NCBI GenBank assembly: GCA_021202835.1
Contig: JAJQCI010000032.1
Coordinates: 2,163-8,361 of the forward strand
DNA: 6,199 nucleotides
Source of the DNA: Clostridiales bacterium
GTDB lineage: Bacteria > Bacillota > Clostridia > Lachnospirales > CAG-274
Reading direction: 5' to 3'
Numbering within the stretch: the stretch's first letter is position 1; each line of letters opens with the position of its first letter. The translations under genes were made by a program, and so were the position numbers. Below the pieces are notes generated by a model, which was given only the letters and a program-made list of their open reading frames with translations, had not been told where the DNA came from and did no database searches. Shown piece by piece: positions 1 through 5,383 of this stretch.

Positions 1-268
1 CATAGGTGAAAAGAAGCTCGCCGACTGTTTTGTTGTATTTTTTCAACAAGTCAATATCGTTGACGCAGTTTAAATTATTAAGTAAAAACATCCAAGCTCT
101 TTTCATATTTATGACAAACAGAACCTCTTCTGTTTTGGTGTTCGTCGGAGCGTTGGCAAGAATAGCTTCTGTTTTGGAAAAGGTTGTTCCCAGTCCTTCC
201 AAATTTGCGCTTTTCCATATACTGTCCACGAGAAGGCGTTTTGCCATTTCTATTGCCGTGTCGTGCAT
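1..268 (-). CDS. Fic-family protein, N-terminal part only (gene continues beyond base 1)
   Basis: The frame opens at ATG 268-266 and stays open for 89 codons to the window edge, so only the N-terminal region is visible. A GGAGG ribosome binding site at 280-276 lies 7 bases before this ATG and fixes the start. The stretch around residues 14-25 (VDSIWKSANLEG) and the later MKRAW..LLNN segment resemble the helical N-terminal region of one group of Fic proteins. S20-x-x-x-E24-G25 fits the Fic inhibitory motif [S/T]xxxE[G/N], whose glutamate blocks productive ATP binding in the family. Fic enzymes usually transfer AMP from ATP to target proteins. The catalytic HxFx[D/E]GNxxxR motif would lie further downstream and is not in the window, so activity cannot be judged. 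The gene starts 48 bases after the fmt stop with no terminator between, so it may be read with the cluster. Its GC (about 40%) does not differ from its neighbours. The family call rests on recognition of this N-terminal pattern and is inferred. Confidence 0.72.
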   Translation of the reverse strand, partial: MHDTAIEMAKRLLVDSIWKSANLEGLGTTFSKTEAILANAPTNTKTEEVLFVINMKRAWMFLLNNLNCVNDIDLLKKYNKTVGELLFTY

Positions 269-275
269 AGCCGAA

Positions 276-284
276 CCTCCTTTT
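276..284 (-). promoter_or_regulatory. Ribosome binding site of the Fic-family gene
   Basis: Minus-strand AAAAGGAGG is followed by a 7-base spacer and ATG at 268. It decides the start and frame of the partial gene. A competing frame that starts at 320 inside the fmt stop region has no such site and reads as low-complexity, unfamilial protein. Confidence 0.8.
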
Positions 285-316
285 ATATTCTCTTTCTTCT
301 ATATACGCAGTTATTT

Positions 317-1240
317 TCACAAAGTCTTGCCGATTTCGATTTTATGGCCCAAAAGATAGGCCGAAACGCTCATTTTTTTTGAACCGGGGGCCTGAATTTC
401 AGTAATAACAACTGCTCCGTCACCTGTTTTTACCTTTATTCCCCTTTTATCGGCTGAAATTATTTCACCTGTTTCGCCTTTATATTCGCCCTTTTCCGCT
501 TTTGCGGCAAAGATTTTAAGCTTTTCTCCGTTATAAAGTGTAAAGGCCGCAGGAGAGGGATTAAAGGCTCTTATAAGATTTACAATTGTTGCGCTGTTTT
601 TTGAAAAATCTATAAGGCCGGCTTCCTTTGTTATTTTATGGGCATAGGTGGAAAGAATGTCATCCTGTTTAACAGGCTTTGCCGTTCCTTCTTCTATCTG
701 AGATAATGCTTTTATGAGGAACACTGCTCCGGCTTCCGCCAGTTTATCACTTAAACTTCCGTAGGTGTCGTCATCTTCAATGGGAACCTCTGTTTTTAAA
801 ATCATATCTCCGCTGTCAAGCTTTTCAGCCATATACATAATAGTTACGCCGGTTGTTTTTTCGCCGTCCATAATTGCCTGTTGAATAGGGGCGGCTCCTC
901 TGTATTTGGGAAGAAGTGAGCCATGTACGTTTACGGAGCCGAATTTGGGAATTTCCAAAAGAGCCTTAGGCAAAATCTGGCCGTAAGCCGCCACAACAAA
1001 TATATCGGCGTTATAACCCTTAAGCTCCTCTAAAAATTCGGGAGACTTTGCCGACGCCGGCTGAAGCACGGCAATTCCGCCTTCCTCAGCGGCTTTCTTA
1101 ACGGGAGTGGGAACAACCTTCTTGCCTCTGCCCTTCGGCTTGTCGGGCTGGCTTACAACGGCAATTACATTGTGCTTACTTATAAGCGCTTTAAGTGAAG
1201 GAACAGCAAAATCGGGAGTTCCGAAAAAAATTATATTCAT
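317..1240 (-). CDS. fmt: Methionyl-tRNA formyltransferase
   Basis: Transfers a formyl group from 10-formyltetrahydrofolate to the amino group of methionine on initiator tRNA, in the cytoplasm, giving the fMet-tRNA that starts bacterial translation. The protein is 307 residues, normal for the family. The N-terminal formyltransferase domain spans about 1-200. It opens with the GTPDFAVPSL signature (residues 7-16) and has the Fmt-specific tRNA-contacting loop QPDKPKGRGKK (31-41), with R38 aligning with E. coli Arg42. The catalytic triad is intact as N104, H106 (VNVHGSLLP) and D142 (LDSGD). The C-terminal OB-like domain (about 205-307) includes IRAFNP (223-228). The ATG shares its A with the def TAA stop (TAATG), and a GAGGAGGA site within the end of def precedes it, so fmt is probably translationally coupled to def. 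The stop is TGA at 319-317. Confidence 0.98.
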   Translation of the reverse strand: MNIIFFGTPDFAVPSLKALISKHNVIAVVSQPDKPKGRGKKVVPTPVKKAAEEGGIAVLQPASAKSPEFLEELKGYNADIFVVAAYGQILPKALLEIPKFGSVNVHGSLLPKYRGAAPIQQAIMDGEKTTGVTIMYMAEKLDSGDMILKTEVPIEDDDTYGSLSDKLAEAGAVFLIKALSQIEEGTAKPVKQDDILSTYAHKITKEAGLIDFSKNSATIVNLIRAFNPSPAAFTLYNGEKLKIFAAKAEKGEYKGETGEIISADKRGIKVKTGDGAVVITEIQAPGSKKMSVSAYLLGHKIEIGKTL

Positions 1241-1713
1241 TAATCTTCCTCCTCGGGCTCAACTTCGAAAAGCTCTCCTTCTACTTTATCTGTATATAGA
1301 ATACCGTCGAGATGGTCAACCTCGTGACAAAGACACCTTGCCATAAGGTCTTCGCCTTCTATTATTATTTTGTCGCCGTCTCTTGTATAGCCTTCAACCG
1401 TAACCCATTTGGGACGTGTAACGGCTCCTGCCAGTCCGGGAACGGATATGCAGCCTTCGTTGTCCTTAACCTTGCCCCTTGACTTTACAACAACGGGGTT
1501 TACAAGCTCAACAAGGCCCTCGCCTATGTCTATAACAATACAGCGTTTAAGTATACCGACCTGGGGAGCGGCAATTCCCACTCCGTTATAGTGATACATT
1601 GTTTCGGCCATATCATCCAAAAGGCTTTTAAGCTTGTCGTCAAAAACCTTTACTTCCTTGCATTTTTTTCTTAAAACTTCCTCATCTTTGAGTCTTACCT
1701 GCCTAAGCGCCAT
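1240..1713 (-). CDS. def: Peptide deformylase
   Basis: Metalloenzyme that removes the formyl group from the first methionine of new proteins, undoing the reaction prepared by Fmt. At 157 residues it is a compact family member. All three family motifs are present: GVGIAAPQ (44-51), EGCIS (86-90) and HEVDH (130-134). The metal ligands are therefore C88, H130 and H134, with E131 as catalytic base, aligning with E. coli Cys90, His132, His136 and Glu133. Motif three begins CHEVDHLDG, with Cys in place of the more usual Gln before the first His; as I recall, this occurs in some clostridial deformylases. The C-terminus is acidic (EVEPEEED). It starts 14 bases after priA, with AGGAGG 10 bases before the ATG, and overlaps fmt by one base. 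def next to fmt is the classic bacterial pairing. Confidence 0.98.
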   Translation of the reverse strand: MALRQVRLKDEEVLRKKCKEVKVFDDKLKSLLDDMAETMYHYNGVGIAAPQVGILKRCIVIDIGEGLVELVNPVVVKSRGKVKDNEGCISVPGLAGAVTRPKWVTVEGYTRDGDKIIIEGEDLMARCLCHEVDHLDGILYTDKVEGELFEVEPEEED

Positions 1714-1723
1714 TTTATGTTTA

Positions 1724-1730
1724 CCTCCTA
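1724..1730 (-). promoter_or_regulatory. def ribosome binding site overlapping the priA stop codon
   Basis: Minus-strand TAGGAGG contains both the TAG stop of priA (1730-1728) and the AGGAGG site of def (1729-1724). The spacer to the def ATG is 10 bases. A ribosome finishing priA sits directly on the def initiation site, which suggests coupled translation. Confidence 0.85.
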
Positions 1731-3938
1731 AGGAATGTATGTGGGGTTTATTGTTACGTTAACTGTTATTTCTTTTAAATCCTCTTTTTTCTGAAATTTA
1801 TCCAGACAGTAAAAAACATATCTTTTAAGCTTTTCTTCGTCAGCCCCTTTTATAATTATTCTGTGGCGGAATCTGTCCTTTATTTTGGAAACAACAGCCG
1901 CTCCGGGGCCTATTCTTTCATAGTCCTTTTCTCTGCCGTAAAAGTCAAGCACTTCGGCAAAGTGATGAAGAGAGGATATAACCGCTTTTTCGTCCTCTCC
2001 GGAAAAAAGAACAACACAGATATGTGAAAAGGGAGGATATTTCATCTGCCGCCTGAATTCTATTTCTTCTTTATAAAAATTTATATAGTCATTGTTTACG
2101 GCATATTCTATACAATAATTTTCGGGCATATAGGTTTGAATTAAAACCCTGCCTATGCTGTCTGCCCTGCCGGCTCTGCCCGAAACCTGACTTAAGAGCT
2201 GAAATGTGTTTTCGGCGGAACGGTAGTCGGAAGAATTCAGAGATAAATCCGCCGCTACAACTCCGACAAGAACAACATTGGGAAAGTCGAGGCCTTTGGC
2301 TATCATCTGGGTTCCCACCAAAATATCGGCTTCACCCCTTGCAAAAGCGTTTAAAATCTGCCTGTGGCTGTCCTTTGACTTTGTTGTGTCGGCGTCCATT
2401 CTCAAAACTCTTGCCTCGGGAAATAACTTATTTACCTCCTGAGTGATCTTTTCCGTTCCGGCGCCGAAATATTTTATATAGCCGGAACCACAGGAAGGGC
2501 ATTTGTCGGGAATTTCTTTAACCGAGCCGCAGTAGTGGCACACAAGGCGGTTTTCCTTCATATGATAGGTATAGCTTACACTGCATGACTCACAGGTCAT
2601 AACATAGCCGCATTTTCGGCATGAAACAAAGGTTGAGTGACCGCGGCGGTTCAAAAAAAGAATAATCTGTTTTTTACGCTCAAGAGTTTCTCTTATGGCG
2701 TTTTGAAGCTTTACAGAAAACATCGACTTGTTTCCCAAAGCCATTTCATCACGCATGTCAACGGCGTGAATATCCGGAAGCCGCATATTTATTCTGTGGT
2801 TAAGCTCCAAAAGACGATATTCTCCATTTTCCGCCTTATAAAAGCTTTCTATTGCCGGAGTTGCGCTGCCCATTACTACTGTGGCGCCGGAAAGTTCCTG
2901 AATTTTTACGGCAATTTCTCTTGCGTCATATTTGGGAGTAAGCTCCGACTTATAGGTATGTTCGTGTTCTTCATCTATAATAATTACGCCTATATTTTCA
3001 AAAGTAGCAAAAACAGCTGATCTGGGCCCTATCATAACGGAAACCTGCCCCCGTCTTGCCTTTTTCCACTGGTCGAATCTTTCGCCGTCGGTCATTTTTG
3101 AGTGAGTAACGGTGACAAGTGAGCCGAAACGGCTTATAAACCTTTGAACCGTTTGGGGTGTAAGTGAAATTTCGGGAACCAGAACAATGGCCTGTTTTCC
3201 TCTTTTAACGGCTTCGTCGATAACCTCCGTGTAGACAAGGGTTTTTCCGCTGCCTGTTACGCCCTTTAAAAGAAAGGGGCGCTTGTCTTTTCTGTCAAAG
3301 TCTGAAATTATTTCGTCTATAACGGCCTGCTGTTCCGCCGTGGGGCTGTGGGTTCTTTTAGGTTCAGAATTTTCGATGTTGTAGAGATCTCTGCTTTCCT
3401 CATGCCCTGTTATTTTGATTATTCCTTTCTTTTCAAGGCTTTTAAGGGCCGAATAAGGAATATCATAATTGTTTCTTAAAATATCCTGCCTTACAGGGCT
3501 TTTTTCTTTTAAGATTTTAACAGCCAGCACCTGTTTGCCTGCACGTTCGGAAATGTTTTCGCCATCTGAAAAGCTTTCTCCTCTGTGAACATATTTAATA
3601 ACCCTGTCCCCTGTAAACTTAGGCAGCATACACTGAAGACAGTCTGTAAGAGTACAGTAGTATTTTTCCCTCATCCACTTTGCAAGCTCAATACTTGTTT
3701 TTGACAAAACGGGAAATTCGTCTTTAATTTCTGTTATTTCCTTTAATGTACGGGTTGTTGAAGCTTTGTCGGAAAGCCCGATGACATAACCCTCGGTAAG
3801 GCGGTTTCCTCTTCCGAAAGGAACGGAAACTCTCATTCCCTCCCGAATTTTTTCTTCCATATCTTCGGGAACCTTATAGCAAAAAATTTTGTCAACCTCT
3901 CTTGCCTTTATTTCCGTTATTATTTCGGCATATTTCAT
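1728..3938 (-). CDS. priA: Primosomal replication-restart helicase PriA
   Basis: A 3'-to-5' superfamily 2 DNA helicase that recognises stalled or collapsed replication forks and reloads the replisome. The 736 residues agree with the family. The N-terminal 3'-end DNA-binding domain covers about 1-100 and is followed by a winged-helix-like region to about 190. Helicase lobe one has Walker A GVTGSGKT (226-233), the PriA-type DEEH box (322-325), an aromatic-rich loop just after it, and GSAT (357-360). Eight cysteines at 440, 443, 449, 452, 467, 470, 480 and 483 form the two zinc sites typical of PriA. Lobe two has GTQMIAKGLDFP (542-553) and QVSGRAGR (584-591). A C-terminal domain follows to PTYIP. 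No key residue is missing. Its AAGGAG site at 3953-3948, 9 bases before the ATG, lies inside a hairpin. In B. subtilis coaBC precedes priA; here rpoZ does. Confidence 0.98.
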   Translation of the reverse strand: MKYAEIITEIKAREVDKIFCYKVPEDMEEKIREGMRVSVPFGRGNRLTEGYVIGLSDKASTTRTLKEITEIKDEFPVLSKTSIELAKWMREKYYCTLTDCLQCMLPKFTGDRVIKYVHRGESFSDGENISERAGKQVLAVKILKEKSPVRQDILRNNYDIPYSALKSLEKKGIIKITGHEESRDLYNIENSEPKRTHSPTAEQQAVIDEIISDFDRKDKRPFLLKGVTGSGKTLVYTEVIDEAVKRGKQAIVLVPEISLTPQTVQRFISRFGSLVTVTHSKMTDGERFDQWKKARRGQVSVMIGPRSAVFATFENIGVIIIDEEHEHTYKSELTPKYDAREIAVKIQELSGATVVMGSATPAIESFYKAENGEYRLLELNHRINMRLPDIHAVDMRDEMALGNKSMFSVKLQNAIRETLERKKQIILFLNRRGHSTFVSCRKCGYVMTCESCSVSYTYHMKENRLVCHYCGSVKEIPDKCPSCGSGYIKYFGAGTEKITQEVNKLFPEARVLRMDADTTKSKDSHRQILNAFARGEADILVGTQMIAKGLDFPNVVLVGVVAADLSLNSSDYRSAENTFQLLSQVSGRAGRADSIGRVLIQTYMPENYCIEYAVNNDYINFYKEEIEFRRQMKYPPFSHICVVLFSGEDEKAVISSLHHFAEVLDFYGREKDYERIGPGAAVVSKIKDRFRHRIIIKGADEEKLKRYVFYCLDKFQKKEDLKEITVNVTINPTYIP

Positions 3939-3942
3939 AAAA

Positions 3943-3966
3943 AGCCTCTCCTTAAAGGGAGAGGCT
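3943..3966 (-). promoter_or_regulatory. Hairpin between rpoZ and priA: terminator-like and covering the priA ribosome binding site
   Basis: On the minus strand AGCCTCTCC (3966-3958) is perfectly complementary to GGAGAGGCT (3951-3943) across a 6-base loop. In RNA the stem can gain one G-U and one A-U pair. Four further T residues (3942-3939) and then the priA ATG follow directly. A GC-rich stem followed by a T run has the form of an intrinsic terminator. The 3' arm also contains most of the priA ribosome binding site (AAGGAG, 3953-3948). The structure could therefore limit priA transcription, translation or both. That it forms is a sound reading of the bases; what it does is inferred. Confidence 0.65.
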
Positions 3967-3989
3967 CTAAGGTCTGTTCCTTAATATAT

Positions 3990-4421
3990 TTATTCCTCTT
4001 CCTCATTAAAATCAAGGGTGTCCAAATCACCTAAATCCGTTTCGTCAAAGCCTTCGGCCTGAAGTAAGTCGTCTTCAGCTTCGGAAACTGTCTCTTCAGA
4101 GGTATTTTCGGCTGCATTTTCAGCCGCCTGTTCAAGCTCGTTTTTGATTTCCTCCTGAAGGCTGTCTTTTTCTATATGGAGAACAGTTCCCATTCCTTCG
4201 GGAACAACCTTTATTTTGCCCTCGCTGAGCTCCTGAACCGCAACTGAAAGGGGTTTGTCGGAAAGCTCTCCGGCGTCGACCATGGGCTTATCTCCTTCTA
4301 TAATCTGTCTTGCTCTTTTTGAGGCTGCAATAACAACTGTGTAGCGGCTTGTAATAGCGTCACCTGTTTCGTTGTCCTTGTTCATAACATCCATAAGCTC
4401 GGCATATGATGGTTTAAGCAT
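3990..4421 (-). CDS. rpoZ: RNA polymerase omega subunit with a long acidic C-terminal tail
   Basis: Omega is the small RNA polymerase subunit that binds the beta-prime C-terminus and helps assembly. The core is clear: MLKPSYAELM at the start, SRY (25-27), the KRARQIIEG helix (35-43) and KPLSVAVQEL with EGKI (56-70). The protein is 143 residues, well above the 65-90 or so usual for Firmicutes omega. The excess is a tail from about residue 84 in which 25 of 60 residues are Asp or Glu, only two are Lys and none Arg. It ends in EEEE and looks disordered. The tail is in frame with no sign of frameshift, so it appears to be a genuine extension. The start follows the gmk stop by one base, and its AAGGAG site (4436-4431, 9-base spacer) lies within the gmk end. 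The next gene lies 51 bases downstream, past the hairpin. Confidence 0.93.
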   Translation of the reverse strand: MLKPSYAELMDVMNKDNETGDAITSRYTVVIAASKRARQIIEGDKPMVDAGELSDKPLSVAVQELSEGKIKVVPEGMGTVLHIEKDSLQEEIKNELEQAAENAAENTSEETVSEAEDDLLQAEGFDETDLGDLDTLDFNEEEE

Positions 4422-4422
4422 T

Positions 4423-5040
4423 TTAATCTACTCCTTTTTCTGATAAAAATTTAGCCGGAAAGTCTTTGTTTCTCTCCGAAGCATATTTTTCGGTTTCCAC
4501 AATTCCGTTAATTCTGCTTGTTGCGTTTCTGACCAAATCGTTTAAAACAATATAGTCATATTTCTCCATAAGCTTTACTTCTTCCCTTGCTCTGTTAAGC
4601 CTCAGTGCAATAACCTCGTCGGTTTCGGTTGCTCTTCCTCTTAATCTGTCTTCAAGGTCTGAAATAGATTCGGGGGTTAAAAAAATCAAAACCGCATCGG
4701 GATATCTTTCTTTAACCTGAATGGCCCCCTGAACCTCTATTTCCAAAATTGCGTTTTTGCCCTCTGAAAGCCTTTCTTCAACATATTTTACGGGTGTGCC
4801 GTAATAATTTCCGCAGAATGAGGCATATTCCAAAAGTGCTCCCTCATCTATAAGGCTTTTAAACTCATCTTCGCTTTTAAAATAATATGAAACTCCCTCA
4901 ATTTCACCTTTTCTGGGTTTTCTTGTCGTTACGGAAACAGAAAGACAATATTTGTCGTTTTTCATGAGCTCTTTAACAACTGTTCCCTTTCCGGCTCCCG
5001 AGGGACCCGATATAATAAGAAGTATTCCTTTGTCAAACAT
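4423..5040 (-). CDS. gmk: Guanylate kinase
   Basis: Cytoplasmic enzyme that phosphorylates GMP to GDP with ATP, feeding GTP, dGTP and (p)ppGpp pools. The 205 residues match the family. The P-loop GPSGAGKGT is at 12-20. The GMP-binding region contains SVTTR (36-40), R43, the GVSYYF segment (49-54) with its conserved tyrosines, EY (71-72) and YGT (80-82). EIEVQGA (100-106) corresponds to the LDIDVQGA-type motif. The lid region near RLRGRATET (132-140) and the downstream RLNRAREE stretch are intact. The start overlaps the end of remA by 8 bases, and an AAGGAGG site (5056-5050, 9 bases before the ATG) lies inside remA, implying coupled translation. The gene order remA-gmk-rpoZ is conserved widely in Firmicutes. 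Confidence 0.98.
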   Translation of the reverse strand: MFDKGILLIISGPSGAGKGTVVKELMKNDKYCLSVSVTTRKPRKGEIEGVSYYFKSEDEFKSLIDEGALLEYASFCGNYYGTPVKYVEERLSEGKNAILEIEVQGAIQVKERYPDAVLIFLTPESISDLEDRLRGRATETDEVIALRLNRAREEVKLMEKYDYIVLNDLVRNATSRINGIVETEKYASERNKDFPAKFLSEKGVD

Positions 5041-5296
5041 TTTCCGAAGCCTCCTTTGTGCCGCCGTTAAGTCTTAAGGCTATTGTTTCAGACTGATTCG
5101 CCGCAAGAATTATATGGTCGCTGTCTGTTATTATTGCGGCCCGTGTTTTTCTTCCGCAGGTTGCGTCAATCAGCTTCCCTGTTTTTTTGGCCTCCTGTAT
5201 AAGCCGCTTAACAGGAGATGCGTCGGGGTTTACAACGGCAACTATTCTGTTTGAAGCCACAACATTGCCATAGCCTATGTTTATAAAACTGTTCAT
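5033..5296 (-). CDS. remA: Extracellular matrix regulator RemA (DUF370 family)
   Basis: Small DNA-binding protein that in Bacillus subtilis activates biofilm matrix and osmoprotection genes and forms ring-like oligomers. The 87 residues line up nearly end to end with the B. subtilis protein, including FINIGYGN (4-11), the INxPDxxPxKRLIQ-like segment (21-34), GKLIDATCGRKTRA (40-53) and DSDHIILA (58-65). Basic residues R17, R49 and K50 occupy the places of B. subtilis Arg18, Arg50 and Arg51, reported as important for DNA binding. The C-terminus lacks the acidic B. subtilis ending. The start ATG follows a weaker G-rich site (GGGGCGG, 5310-5304), unlike the AGGAGG-type sites elsewhere in the cluster, so translation may be modest or regulated by the leader structure upstream. 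Role in this organism is inferred; many clostridia carry remA in this position. Confidence 0.95.
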   Translation of the reverse strand: MNSFINIGYGNVVASNRIVAVVNPDASPVKRLIQEAKKTGKLIDATCGRKTRAAIITDSDHIILAANQSETIALRLNGGTKEASENV

Positions 5297-5322
5297 ATTT
5301 TAACCGCCCCTTTTTTTAGGAA

Positions 5323-5380
5323 AACCGCTGATTCTCAGAAAACGCTGATTAATTTGCGAAGAACTAATTAATCAGCGGTT
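5323..5380 (-). repeat. Three-part inverted repeat between yicC and remA, possible attenuator or small palindromic repeat
   Basis: On the minus strand three segments share a core. A is AACCGCTGATTAATT (5380-5366), B is AATTAATCAGCG (5354-5343) and C is AATCAGCGGTT (5333-5323). A can form a perfect 12-base stem with B (11-base loop) or a perfect 11-base stem with C (36-base loop), but not both at once. Each downstream arm runs into a T stretch: B is followed by TTTT, and C ends in TT followed by TT. The element begins 3 bases after the yicC stop and ends about 26 bases before the remA ATG. It could end yicC transcripts, attenuate remA, be a protein-binding palindrome, or be a dispersed palindromic repeat. 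Confidence 0.7.
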
Positions 5381-5383
5381 CCG

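Noticed and set aside
1..268. Recent horizontal transfer of the Fic gene judged by base composition
   Set aside because: A hand count gives about 40% GC, essentially the same as a 240-base sample of gmk (about 39%), so composition gives no support.
78..320. Minus-strand 80-codon frame that starts at the end of fmt
   Set aside because: It has no ribosome binding site and its translation has no family character. The neighbouring minus-strand frame from 268 has a strong site and reads as a Fic-like N-terminus to the window edge.
6..359. Plus-strand 117-codon open frame
   Set aside because: It lies antisense to the Fic gene and the fmt end, has no recognisable ribosome binding site, and its product looks like the shadow of the minus-strand genes.
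2637..3020. Plus-strand 127-codon open frame within priA
   Set aside because: It is fully antisense to the conserved helicase core of priA and shows no family motif, so it is a shadow frame.
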